A stretch of 36,614 nucleotides of DNA from Candidatus Fermentithermobacillaceae bacterium UBA3907 (GTDB taxonomy: Bacteria; Bacillota; Sulfobacillia; Fermentithermobacillales; Fermentithermobacillaceae), in assembly GCA_002391545.1 (NCBI GenBank), contig DGFF01000091.1:1-36614 (forward strand), read 5' to 3'. The notes under the pieces are model-generated. The model had not been told where the DNA came from. It did not search any database and was given only the letters and a program-made list of their open reading frames with translations. This document shows, in pieces, positions 8,312-16,258 of this stretch; within the stretch, counting starts at the first letter, position 1, and each line of letters starts with the position of its first letter. Position numbers and translations under genes: made by a program.

Positions 8312-8368
8312 GGCTTCCCCTCCTCTTAATATCTTTTCTTTCCTTACAAATTGCTCATTTCTGGACTC

Positions 8369-8755
8369 TCAATTCACCTCGACCTTAGACCCTGTCTGGG
8401 CTTGTGAATTCCCTATACCTTTCTCACAAAAAGTTTCATACAAAAGCCCTGACATTTCAAAATCGCTCCGGTCAGTCCATAAAACGGCAACTCCCTCCCT
8501 CCTGGCCCTTTCGCACGTTTCCTCGGGCAGTTCTCGCTGACATACAATGATGCACGCCAAATCAAGTAGGCTTGCTACGGCAATGACGTTCTCATGGGTC
8601 TGAACTGTAAGCCAGACATAACCTGGTTTAGCACATGCCATCACATGAGACAAAACATCTCCGGAATAACCGCCTTCAATTTTCTGCGAGCGACTTTCCT
8701 TAGGTAAAGATTTCACCTGCAAATCAAACATGGAAACTAAATCTTCTACCAGCAT
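8369..8755 (-). CDS. DRTGG-like domain protein of the hydrogenase operon
   Basis: A 128-residue protein resembling the small DRTGG-type proteins (HPr-kinase-N-terminal-like) that accompany Fe-hydrogenase sensor genes. The middle reads GGYSGDVLSHVMACAKPGYVWLTVQTHENVIAVASLLDLACIIV in short recognisable pieces (GDVLSHVM, AKPGYVW, TVQTHENV). It has no membrane segment. The start ATG follows GAAAGG. It sits 14 bases after the sensor fusion gene and before hydC. A nucleotide or phosphate-ligand sensing role is an inference from the domain family; direct evidence is lacking. Confidence 0.7.
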   Translation of the reverse strand: MLVEDLVSMFDLQVKSLPKESRSQKIEGGYSGDVLSHVMACAKPGYVWLTVQTHENVIAVASLLDLACIIVCQRELPEETCERARREGVAVLWTDRSDFEMSGLLYETFCEKGIGNSQAQTGSKVEVN

Positions 8756-8769
8756 AGAATCTGTCCTTT

Positions 8770-10560
8770 CTAACTATTTTCTTCCTCGGAAACATTATCA
8801 TTAAATTGCCCCATTGCAGGCGGTTTCTTACCTGCCAGATCTTTTATCTCTTGTGCAAGACTTTCGAGTCGCTCCCTCAATTTAAATGTGCAATCCCACA
8901 CAGACCCTCTCCCAAGGACTATATCCTCAGCCAAAGCTCTACACTTAGGAGCACCACAAGCTCCACAATCCAGTCCAGGAAGCGAATGCTCAATATTTTC
9001 CAACAGCTCAAGTTTATTTCTAGCTTCCTGCACATCCTCATCTAGTTTAAAGATGGGACGAGGCAAGATCTCCAAATTCATCCAAATTGCAGGATTTGTT
9101 TCAGTAACATCAGCCAAGATAGGGTTAGGAGGCAAATCTATGTAAGCATTGGCCAGATCCCTGATCCTTGTTCTAGAGACATAAGAATTGGCCACTGTAA
9201 GGGCGCCTCCCACACAACCCCCAATACAAGCTTGGGCCTCGATGTAATCAATGTAATCTAGTTCGCCCTTTTCAACTTCTTCAAGCACTGATGCAACTTG
9301 CGTAATTCCATCAACCGCCAAGCCCTGGACTCCCGCAGCTAACATCTCCCCCCCAGATCTTCCCCAGCCAATACCATATCCTGATGAAGTGGGAAAATCC
9401 ATTTCTTCAGTGACGCTTGAAATATGTTCACGTACCCAACTGTACGCTTCTTGCATAGATATAACAGCGTCCACCAAAGATCTACCTCGGCCTACCGGCT
9501 GTCTAGCGGCAGTAATCTTTGCAGGGCAAGGGGAAATAAAAAATGTAGAAGCCGACCTTTCAGGATGTTTTTTATGGGCTTCGTTTTTCGCTAACCATGC
9601 CGCTATCTCCATAGGCGCTTCACACGGAACCAAATGCTTTAACAAAGATGGGAACTTAACTTGAATAAGCCTTACCACTGCAGGACAAGCACTGGAGATT
9701 AGCGGCCTTGGAGAATGCGTTTTGTTTATGTAGTTTCTCGTAACTGAGCTCACCAAATCAGCCGCAATAGAAACATCGAATACTTCATCGAAACCTCCCG
9801 GTGCACACAGGGCAGCTCGAATTTTGCCAGGCGATATATCTCGATGGAATTGTCCATAAAAAGACGGAGCTATAAGACCTATTTTGTAGTCATAATTATC
9901 GAGAATGGCCCACTCATCTGCTATTGCAACCTTAGCATGGTTGGGACACTGCCTTATACACTCTCCGCAATCAATACATCTGTCCTCTAGTATAAAGGCC
10001 TTTCCGCCCCTAACTCGTATTGCTTCAGTGGGACATCCTTTTATGCAGTTAGTACAACCTTTACATTTGTCTGTTTGAAGCCTTACAGAATGGAAGTATG
10101 GCGCTCCAACCATATCCTGGGGCCCTGGAAGTATTCTGGATAGTACGCGCGTGCCTTCGCCGGGAGTCGATGTAAGTTCCATAAAATCTGAATGTTTCCT
10201 AGAGTTAGGTAGACCCATTCCCACCCCAAACCCTAATTCCTTCACGTTCGAGGGGGCTGTTGAATAACCTTCTTGCATGGCAAGTTCCACATTATGTATG
10301 CCAGGCCCCGAGTCTTCAACTACTATTTCAAGACCCCCATCTTTCCATAAAACCTTCACCGTTCCGGAAAAAGCATGGATTACAACGTTCATAGACAATT
10401 CATATGCCACAATCAACGCGCGCCTGGTAGCATCAGCGGGGAATCCTATGTTTAACAACGCTCGCTTGAGCTTAGAAGTCTCCTCAGCGACTGTACTAAA
10501 CTCCCCTCGTTCCAACTCATATTCATATACGAGTCTTTCAGGCGCAAATATGCTCGTCAC
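8770..10560 (-). CDS. Sensor-like fusion: RsbW-type ATPase + ferredoxin + [FeFe]-hydrogenase H-domain + [4Fe-4S] tail
   Basis: 596 residues. Residues 1-145 are an anti-sigma/RsbW-type GHKL ATPase (ELSMNVVIHA 54-63, VEDSGPGI 81-88, GFGVGMGLPNSR 110-121). Residues 160-210 hold two [4Fe-4S] motifs (C166/169/172/176; C195/198/201/205). Residues 225-465 are a [FeFe]-hydrogenase large-subunit domain with degenerate motifs: SSACPAV (C292), SPCPAKI (C345) and ACIGGCVGG (C445, C449). The tail has C-x2-C-x4-C-x16-C (C532, C535, C540, C557). The four H-cluster cysteines remain, but the surrounding residues differ from catalytic HydA, as in sensory (HydS-like) hydrogenases. Inference: it senses H2 or redox state and controls a partner-switching sigma factor or a kinase. 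The start is GTG; GGGAGGG lies about 12 bases upstream. It is the first gene of the operon. Confidence 0.85.
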   Translation of the reverse strand: MTSIFAPERLVYEYELERGEFSTVAEETSKLKRALLNIGFPADATRRALIVAYELSMNVVIHAFSGTVKVLWKDGGLEIVVEDSGPGIHNVELAMQEGYSTAPSNVKELGFGVGMGLPNSRKHSDFMELTSTPGEGTRVLSRILPGPQDMVGAPYFHSVRLQTDKCKGCTNCIKGCPTEAIRVRGGKAFILEDRCIDCGECIRQCPNHAKVAIADEWAILDNYDYKIGLIAPSFYGQFHRDISPGKIRAALCAPGGFDEVFDVSIAADLVSSVTRNYINKTHSPRPLISSACPAVVRLIQVKFPSLLKHLVPCEAPMEIAAWLAKNEAHKKHPERSASTFFISPCPAKITAARQPVGRGRSLVDAVISMQEAYSWVREHISSVTEEMDFPTSSGYGIGWGRSGGEMLAAGVQGLAVDGITQVASVLEEVEKGELDYIDYIEAQACIGGCVGGALTVANSYVSRTRIRDLANAYIDLPPNPILADVTETNPAIWMNLEILPRPIFKLDEDVQEARNKLELLENIEHSLPGLDCGACGAPKCRALAEDIVLGRGSVWDCTFKLRERLESLAQEIKDLAGKKPPAMGQFNDNVSEEENS

Positions 10561-10835
10561 CTTTGGTTCAACCCTCCCAAATCAACCTGTTAGAGCAGGC
10601 GTCGAGACCTTTAGGAACACATCGCCACAAGGTCTTATGGGGATAAACAGTATGGTCAGTCAATGCACCTGAAACAGACATAAAATCCAGTTCTGTGAAT
10701 CTTTGCACTTGTATACTTAACCGCCTGTTTCTATAATAATTTATAATTTGTGACATTAGGCACTATCCCTTGCCAGTTTACCATTAAACATAGTGCGATG
10801 CAATGAACATCAACCGCTCTGTAACCACAAAAAGA
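10561..10835 (-). promoter_or_regulatory. Leader and promoter region of the hydrogenase operon
   Basis: This region of about 275 bases precedes the sensor fusion gene. It contains an AT-rich patch (10732-10750, TATAAT-like on the minus strand) that could hold -10 elements, and a 6-bp inverted repeat AGACCT/AGGTCT at about 10605-10638. I could not fix a clear -35/-10 pair or a Rex site. The small ORF readings here look like chance. Confidence 0.35.
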
Positions 10836-10878
10836 GCCAGGCAATGCCAGAGAGACCAACGTTACCCTCTTGCCTGGC
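10836..10878 (-). terminator. Terminator downstream of the baeRF-type gene
   Basis: Arms GCCAGGCAA (10836-10844) and TTGCCTGGC (10870-10878) form a 9-bp stem. On the minus strand the stem is followed by TCTTTTTG. The loop is long (25 bases) and has its own small pairing. It lies about 145 bases beyond the stop of the gene ending at 11022 and insulates it from the hyd operon. Confidence 0.6.
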
Positions 10879-11021
10879 AAACACTTCTCCATAAAGCCCA
10901 AGTACAACACGCACATCTATAGGAACAACACCATCAGAAAAACAATGTCTTAGGCACTGTTATCGAATCCCAAAAATCTTTGTGATCACATCACAATACC
11001 CTTCAAAGATACTATATGCAA

Positions 11022-12182
11022 TTATACAACGCTTAAAAATCTGAAAATCGCAGCAGCTCCTGTGGTAGTTGGCATCCTGTCTTTCGGGAGCACCACCACT
11101 TCTCCTTTGCTCCTGAAGACCATTTCTGCTAGGTCATCTAGCAAATCATCGTGCTCGGGATCATCAAGGTCTGCAGGCTCCAATTCCCACGTCTCAGGAT
11201 TAATCCTAAGCGGCACTACTCTGTCTGCCTCAATTAACAGGTGTTTTATATTATTCTGAAGCGCGGCCCGTGCGATTTGAGACAGATCGTCGGTGGCAAG
11301 CCATTTAGCCCTAGCCTCTTCATACTTTTCAATCAAAACTCTAGTCTTTTCTAGATAGCTGGGCTCTAGGACTTTCCACACCTCATCTTTTAGTTTGGGT
11401 GTATTATCAGGATGATGGGCAATCTTGAGCCCTTCTTTCATTAGATGCGGGTTACGGCTTATCTTGTGAAACAAACTATGATACTCAGGCAATGCTATTA
11501 GCATTAATGGCAAACCCGATGGTTGAGAGTAGTTTTCGAGAACAAATTTATCTACAAATCGGAAGAATTTTTCAGTCTCTTTTTGTTTCTCTTCGCTCTT
11601 CTCAGTATGTCCGAAAAGTATGGGGGCGCCTGACGCTGTAGTGTGAGGTGCCGCAGTTACACTACGTTCATAATCTCTCTCTCCAAGAACCTCCTCAGCA
11701 GTCTTTGGAACGTCGGGGCCCAGGTCGATTTCTTCAAACCCATACCTGTTTCCTTCGTACAAGTTGAATAATTCCCTGTTTAACCCCAAGAGATGGTACC
11801 TGTCTGCTGATTGAAACACTCGTATCAAAGGTTTAATGTGAAACGAGTCAGCTACAATGGCCAATTCCTCTACAGGTCTTTGCAGTCTATAAACTATGCA
11901 CCGATCTTCGTTGGAAAGTATGGCTAATCCATCCAGCGCATGATCCCAAAAGGGCCTGTCTTCAGCCAGCACGCGATAAGGTTCAAGCAAAGGTTCTATT
12001 TTCCTAGTCGGATATTTCAGTCTCAACGAGTTTTCAATTTTTTGAACCAGATTCTTAAACCGTATCCGATCCTGTTTGTTTTCAGGCCTATGCCGATGGG
12101 TTGGCTGATATAGGGATATACACGGCGGCTTATTTGTGTCTAGAATTTCATGGGGAAAGTTAGTTACAATTTCGTACAACAT
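11022..12182 (-). CDS. baeRF-type (bacterial eRF1/Pelota-like) protein
   Basis: A 386-residue soluble protein. The N-terminus (PPCISLYQPTHRHRPE, then RFKNLVQKIE) and the C-terminus (PTTTGAAAIFRF) match the bacterial archaeo-eukaryotic release-factor-like superfamily (baeRF, families 3/7). Members have an eRF1-like middle domain and an L7Ae-like C-terminal domain, and are predicted to act on ribosomes or peptidyl-tRNA. An acidic stretch (DLDDPEHDDLLDDLAEM) precedes the end. The ATG follows GAGGAGGGT. It stands alone on the minus strand with its own terminator. Its biochemical role is not established for this branch, and I do not see a GGQ motif. Confidence 0.72.
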   Translation of the reverse strand: MLYEIVTNFPHEILDTNKPPCISLYQPTHRHRPENKQDRIRFKNLVQKIENSLRLKYPTRKIEPLLEPYRVLAEDRPFWDHALDGLAILSNEDRCIVYRLQRPVEELAIVADSFHIKPLIRVFQSADRYHLLGLNRELFNLYEGNRYGFEEIDLGPDVPKTAEEVLGERDYERSVTAAPHTTASGAPILFGHTEKSEEKQKETEKFFRFVDKFVLENYSQPSGLPLMLIALPEYHSLFHKISRNPHLMKEGLKIAHHPDNTPKLKDEVWKVLEPSYLEKTRVLIEKYEEARAKWLATDDLSQIARAALQNNIKHLLIEADRVVPLRINPETWELEPADLDDPEHDDLLDDLAEMVFRSKGEVVVLPKDRMPTTTGAAAIFRFLSVV

Positions 12183-12403
12183 ACTTACCCTCCTCGTATA
12201 GTTTGATTCTCAGCAGCGTACATTTAGGGTATGTCATTCGTATCATTAGTCTATCAGATGTTTTAGATTTCACAAAGGGCAACAACTAATACCATCCACG
12301 AAGCCCTCCATCCCCTATGTAGCATTCTCAAAAGGGAGCCAAATTATTGCGCCCATCGAAATTTTGTGAAATAATCGATAAAGCAGAAAAGGTGGTTTGC
12401 TAA

Positions 12404-13807
12404 ATGATCCAAAAGATTACCAACTTGTTTAGTTCGCAAGACATGACTGTCGGTAAACCCATGACTTGTCTGCTTAGGTTCTCCATACCGTTACTCATCG
12501 GGAACCTGGCTCAACAACTATACAGCACAGTAGACTCGATAATAGTAGGGCAATATGTAGGAGATAGGGCGCTCTCGGCAATTGGCACTACTCTTCCTAT
12601 CATTAACTTACTGCTAGTACTTTTCATTGCAATCTCTACAGGCACCTCTATCATGGTGGCCCAATATTTTGGGGCAAAAGAAAGAGATAGACTTTCGCAC
12701 TCCGTAGGTAACGCTATAACCCTGATTCTGGCGTCATCTGTGATCATTATGGCAGTAGGGATACCCCTATCTGGTTCTTTGCTCAAACTTACAAATACTC
12801 CGACGGAAACCTACGATTTGGCTCATACCTACCTTGTAATCATACTAGCAGGCGTTGCTTTCAGCGGCCTCTATAACATCTTGTCGGGTGTGCTACGTGG
12901 CTTGGGTAACTCAGTTTATCCCTTGTTCGTACTAATTACAGCTTCGATCCTAAATATCTTTCTGGATATATACTTCATAGCAAACTTACACATGGGTGTA
13001 GGCGGCGCAGCTTTGGCAACCATTATATCCCAGGCAGTTTCAGCAATACTTTGTCTATTGAAACTGCTTCGAATGAAAGACACAGTAGATATAAACATAT
13101 CGATGCTCATTCCCGATGGAGATCTTGTATCTCAACTGATGAGGCTCGGTTTGCCTTCAGGAATTACCCAAGTGATTTTCTCAATGTCTATGGTTTTCGT
13201 ACAGTCCCTTACAAACAGCATGGGTTACAGAGTAGTCACATGCACAACAGCTGTAATGCGCATTGACGGATTTGCTATGATGCCAAACTTCACTTTCGGT
13301 ATGGCTATCGCCACTTTTGTAGGGCAAAACATAGGAGCCAACAAGTTAGATCGTATCGAGGAGGGGCGCAGGGATATCCTCAAGATAAGTCTCACCACAT
13401 CGGTTATTCTAGTCAGTTTACTACTTCTTCTCGGCGAGAATTTGATACGGTTGTTCACATCCACTGAGGACATCATTAACCTCGGCGTGCGACAGATACG
13501 AATACTCGCACCCGGGTATGTAGCTATGGCAGTGTCCCAGATTTTCGGCGGCATAATGCGGGGTGCTGGAGACACTATGCCTTCAATGTGGATATCAATA
13601 ATCACTACAGTTTGCATACGCGTGCCCTTAGCATATATTTGGGCGTCTATGACTAGGAGCCCAATGTACCCGGCAGGTTCGCCTGACGCGTTGTTCTTTT
13701 CGCTTCTCATTAGCTGGGTTATAGGAGCGATCTTGAATTACATGTGGTATCGCCGCGGAACTTGGAAGGAAAAATCCCTTATAAAATACGGGGTTATTGC
13801 AGAATAA
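12404..13807 (+). CDS. MATE-family multidrug/cation antiporter
   Basis: A 467-residue membrane protein with about 12 hydrophobic segments and typical MATE sequence: LLRFSIPLLIGNLAQQLYSTVDSIIVG in short pieces (IPLLIGNLAQQLY, VDSIIVGQYVG), SIMVAQYFGA and, in the second half, GMAIATFVGQNIGA. Family members export drugs or metabolites using a Na+ or H+ gradient. An AAAGGTGG ribosome binding site precedes the ATG. It is monocistronic: a terminator follows, and the neighbouring gene converges on it. Substrate cannot be told from sequence. Confidence 0.92.
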   Translation: MIQKITNLFSSQDMTVGKPMTCLLRFSIPLLIGNLAQQLYSTVDSIIVGQYVGDRALSAIGTTLPIINLLLVLFIAISTGTSIMVAQYFGAKERDRLSHSVGNAITLILASSVIIMAVGIPLSGSLLKLTNTPTETYDLAHTYLVIILAGVAFSGLYNILSGVLRGLGNSVYPLFVLITASILNIFLDIYFIANLHMGVGGAALATIISQAVSAILCLLKLLRMKDTVDINISMLIPDGDLVSQLMRLGLPSGITQVIFSMSMVFVQSLTNSMGYRVVTCTTAVMRIDGFAMMPNFTFGMAIATFVGQNIGANKLDRIEEGRRDILKISLTTSVILVSLLLLLGENLIRLFTSTEDIINLGVRQIRILAPGYVAMAVSQIFGGIMRGAGDTMPSMWISIITTVCIRVPLAYIWASMTRSPMYPAGSPDALFFSLLISWVIGAILNYMWYRRGTWKEKSLIKYGVIAE

Positions 13808-13844
13808 TTGATGCCGCTAATCGTAGCGGCATCAATGGCATTTT
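13808..13844. terminator. Bidirectional terminator between MATE and ECF S-component genes
   Basis: A perfect 12-bp stem TTGATGCCGCTA / TAGCGGCATCAA with an ATCG loop (13808-13835) sits between two convergent stop codons. Short T-rich tails follow on both strands. Confidence 0.88.
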
Positions 13845-14394
13845 ACTTACCCTCAATTGCTTCAAGCGCCACCAGCACGATTGAAGCCAACACAGCTCCT
13901 AGGAGAGCTGTCACCAGCTGATTGATCGTTAACACCGAATAAACAGGCCCAGGAACGTTAGTTCCCCGTCCAATAAGAATCTTTATACCTACGGTCATTG
14001 CAATGAACTTGCAGACTGCCGCTAGACCCATTGCCAGATATCGGTTAAATCTGTCTAAGTAGCCAGCAACAAGGCATAAAACTGCATTCCCTACCATAAT
14101 CACGGGAACAGCAGGAACCAACTGCATTATGCCTGTAAGCAACGCAACCCACGGAGTCACTAACCCTACCATCAAACCACTGATCGGGCCTATGAAGATA
14201 GAAGCTATGTATAGAATAGCGTTAATCGCCGGCCCTGTGATCATCTGGCTCAAATTCAGCGCTTGAATGCCCACAGCTAGGGCAGCTACCACTGCTGTTC
14301 TCACCACATCTTGCAAAGTGAGCTTCAATGCTATCAGATCCCCTTTTTCTGGAAGTAGGTGTTGGACATTTTCTCTATCCATAGTATACTTCAT
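13843..14394 (-). CDS. ECF transporter S-component, possibly vitamin B6 type
   Basis: A very hydrophobic protein of about 183 residues with five or six membrane segments and ECF S-subunit character (GPAINAILYIASIFIGP, MVGNAVLCLVAGYLDRF). The ORF opens with TTG at 14427, but no ribosome binding site supports it. The ATG at 14394 (MKYTMDREN) is my choice, and a second ATG at 14382 is possible. Neither has a clear Shine-Dalgarno. A candidate promoter puts transcription start only a few bases before 14394, so the message may be nearly leaderless. It is divergent from pdxS and shares its control region, which suggests pyridoxine or a related B6 precursor (HmpT/PdxU-like) as substrate. The substrate is inference from context. 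Confidence 0.7.
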   Translation of the reverse strand: MKYTMDRENVQHLLPEKGDLIALKLTLQDVVRTAVVAALAVGIQALNLSQMITGPAINAILYIASIFIGPISGLMVGLVTPWVALLTGIMQLVPAVPVIMVGNAVLCLVAGYLDRFNRYLAMGLAAVCKFIAMTVGIKILIGRGTNVPGPVYSVLTINQLVTALLGAVLASIVLVALEAIEGK

Positions 14395-14405
14395 AGCTAA
14401 TGTGT

Positions 14406-14464
14406 ACAGTACAGGAAATGTGCCCAATGGTCAATTGACACAGTAACTTCGGTTCTGATATGTC
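14406..14464. promoter_or_regulatory. Divergent promoter pair for the ECF S-component gene and pdxS
   Basis: The palindromic core TCAATTGA (14431-14438) is part of both -35 boxes: TTGACA on the plus strand (14435-14440, toward pdxS) and TTGACC on the minus strand (14434-14429). Minus: 17-base spacer to TACTGT (14411-14406). Plus: 17 or 18 bases to ATATGT/TATGTC (14458-14464). The -10 boxes are weak, and the arrangement is suggestive only. Confidence 0.45.
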
Positions 14465-14511
14465 ATATTCGTAGACAAAATACTGTTACGTGGAAATAGG
14501 GAGGTTTTGTA

Positions 14512-15372
14512 GTGGGAAACGCAAAAGAGTTGACTCAACAGCTTGTAGGTGGCGTCATCATGGATGTAGTAAACGCCGAACAAGCTAAGATCGCCGAAAA
14601 GAGCGGTGCCGTTGCTGTAATGGCCTTGGAAAGAGTACCAGCTGACATCAGAAAAGAAGGCGGAATCGCAAGGATGTCAGATCCTCGATTGATAGAAGAA
14701 ATCATGGATGCCGTTAGCATTCCTGTAATGGCTAAAGTGAGAATAGGTCATTTTGTGGAAGCCCAAATCTTGGAGGCTTTGGGTGTAGACTACATAGACG
14801 AAAGCGAGGTCCTCACGCCTGCAGATGACAGATACCACATAGACAAAAAGGCCTTTAAGACACCTTTCGTCTGCGGTGCAAGGAACTTGGGCGAAGCCCT
14901 CAGGCGAATTGGTGAGGGAGCCGCCATGATTAGGACAAAAGGCGAAGCAGGGACAGGTAACGTAGTAGAAGCTGTAAGACACATGAGAACTGTAAATGAC
15001 GAAATAAGAAGGGTAGTTAACGCTCCCAGAGAAGAACTCATGAGCATAGCTAAGGAAATGGGCGCCCCGTATGATCTAGTGCTCTGGGTTGCCGAAAACG
15101 GAAAATTGCCTGTGTTAAACTTCGCAGCAGGCGGTATCGCTACACCGGCAGATGCGGCTCTTATGATGCAGTTGGGATGCGATGGTGTTTTCGTAGGCTC
15201 AGGAATATTCAAGTCTGAAAATCCAGAAAAACGTGCACGCGCCATTGTAGAAGCTGTAAAGAATTACGATAATCCTAAAGTTCTAGCAGAAGTATCCAAA
15301 GACCTAGGTGAAGCCATGCCAGGCCTAGAGATTAGTAACATACCTCAAGAAAATTTATTTTCTCGAAGATAG
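14512..15372 (+). CDS. pdxS: PdxS, pyridoxal 5'-phosphate synthase subunit
   Basis: A 286-residue (beta/alpha)8 enzyme that forms pyridoxal 5'-phosphate from ribose 5-phosphate, glyceraldehyde 3-phosphate and ammonia. Conserved: GGVIMDVVNAEQAKIAE (catalytic Asp at D18), PVMAKVRIGH (Lys K75, which forms the first imine), RTKGEAGTGN (K143, the second lysine) and VAENGKLPVLNFAAGGIATP. The N-terminus is about eight residues shorter than usual. The start is GTG, after GGGAGG. The glutaminase partner gene pdxT, normally next downstream, is absent: a terminator follows directly. The divergent neighbour is an ECF S-component that may import B6, so the region covers synthesis and uptake together. Confidence 0.96.
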   Translation: MGNAKELTQQLVGGVIMDVVNAEQAKIAEKSGAVAVMALERVPADIRKEGGIARMSDPRLIEEIMDAVSIPVMAKVRIGHFVEAQILEALGVDYIDESEVLTPADDRYHIDKKAFKTPFVCGARNLGEALRRIGEGAAMIRTKGEAGTGNVVEAVRHMRTVNDEIRRVVNAPREELMSIAKEMGAPYDLVLWVAENGKLPVLNFAAGGIATPADAALMMQLGCDGVFVGSGIFKSENPEKRARAIVEAVKNYDNPKVLAEVSKDLGEAMPGLEISNIPQENLFSRR

Positions 15373-15380
15373 AATTTAAA

Positions 15381-15434
15381 GCAGTTGGATATGGGTCAGG
15401 GAACCTCAATTGACCATCACCCATGTCCAACTGC
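15381..15434. terminator. Bidirectional terminator between pdxS and the Spx/ArsC-like gene
   Basis: A 16-bp stem (15381-15396 with 15419-15434, one T/G wobble) lies between convergent genes. The inner loop can also pair as GGTCA/TGACC, giving an alternative fold. T tracts are poor on both sides. Confidence 0.7.
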
Positions 15435-15442
15435 ACAAAACC

Positions 15443-15808
15443 TTAATTGGCGAAATACTGGCTCAGCGTCTCTTCCCACTCTTTTTCCTTGAAACCGATG
15501 AGCACAAAATCATCGCTTACAAGAATTGGGCGTTTCACCAACATTCCGTCTGTAGCTAACAGGGCAAATTGCTCTTCCTCGGTCACATCAGGCAACTTTT
15601 TGCTAAGGGATAACTCCCTGTACCTCTGCCCACTCGTATTCCAAAACCGCTTCAGCGGTAATCCGCTCTTAGCGTGCCATTCTTTCAATTCTTCAATAGT
15701 AGGGTTGTCAGTCTGGATGTCACGCACGGTATACTCAATGCCATGTTCATCCAACCATTTCTGAGCCTTTTGACACGTTTTGCATCTCGGATAACATATA
15801 AACTGCAC
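15443..15808 (-). CDS. Spx/MgsR/ArsC (YffB-type) thioredoxin-fold protein
   Basis: A 121-residue thioredoxin-fold protein with an N-terminal CYPRCKTCQKAQKWLD motif (C5, C9, C12) and the family landmarks RDIQTDNPTIEEL, SGLPLKRFWNTSG and KRPILV. Relatives are arsenate-reductase-like or redox-sensing RNA-polymerase-binding proteins; the sequence alone does not decide, and the cis-proline RPI motif fits both. The start is GTG, preceded by AGGAGGTGAGAGATA. It follows the OsmC-like gene by about 57 bases on the same strand, so the two thiol-active proteins probably share a transcript. Confidence 0.82.
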   Translation of the reverse strand: MQFICYPRCKTCQKAQKWLDEHGIEYTVRDIQTDNPTIEELKEWHAKSGLPLKRFWNTSGQRYRELSLSKKLPDVTEEEQFALLATDGMLVKRPILVSDDFVLIGFKEKEWEETLSQYFAN

Positions 15809-15830
15809 TATCTCTCACCTCCTAAAGCAC

Positions 15831-15867
15831 GAAGCAATAGAGCAATAGGGACGGGGGTTTCTGCTTC
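15831..15867 (+). repeat. Short intergenic repeat, copy B
   Basis: The inverted second copy of the 20-base repeat core (15848-15867), bounded at its other end by GAAGCA (15831-15836). It overlaps the stop codon of the OsmC-like gene and lies just upstream of the Spx/ArsC-like gene. Its spacer is 8 bases longer than in copy A, but the end hexamers are kept. Confidence 0.65.
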
Positions 15868-16258
15868 ACCGATCTAATGTGTACTCCAGATGGCTCTCAG
15901 CGCTGAGCGACTGAATCACAGGGCAGGCCGATTCGGTGATCTTTAAGTACTTGTTCAAAGCCTCCTCGCTAAGCCCCTCGCACTTGATATGATACTTCAC
16001 TGAAATCTGTGTGAATCTTCTTGGGCGGTCCTCACTTTTTACGCCTTCGACAAACACTTCTAATCTTTCTGGCGTTAGCCCATCCCGTTCAAGCAAAGTT
16101 CTAAGGGTGATCCCGCTGCAACCTGCCACAGCCATAAGCAATAGATCGGTAGGAGTAGGACCATCTACTTCGATCTTTAGCTGCTTTTCATTGGCGTTTG
16201 AGTAAACGATACCGGCACTATCCAAAATTGCCTTTACTTTCTGAACGTTGTCTGCCAC
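15866..16258 (-). CDS. OsmC/Ohr-family protein
   Basis: A 130-residue OsmC-like protein with two reactive-type cysteines in the expected contexts, VAGCSGITLRTLL and SACPVIQSLSAES, and the sequence GPTPTDLLLMA. Family members reduce organic hydroperoxides or bind related ligands. The ORF runs up to 16300, but the GTG at 16258 is preceded by AAAGGAGGT with 7-base spacing and gives a normal-length protein beginning (M)ADNVQKVKA. It lies between an Spx/ArsC-like gene downstream and a MerR regulator upstream, which suggests a thiol or oxidative-stress unit. Regulation by that MerR protein is inferred. Confidence 0.86.
   Translation of the reverse strand: MADNVQKVKAILDSAGIVYSNANEKQLKIEVDGPTPTDLLLMAVAGCSGITLRTLLERDGLTPERLEVFVEGVKSEDRPRRFTQISVKYHIKCEGLSEEALNKYLKITESACPVIQSLSAESHLEYTLDR

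Noticed and set aside
10568..10756. 62-codon ORF upstream of the hydrogenase operon
   Set aside because: Low-complexity promoter region, no ribosome binding site, no protein-like pattern.
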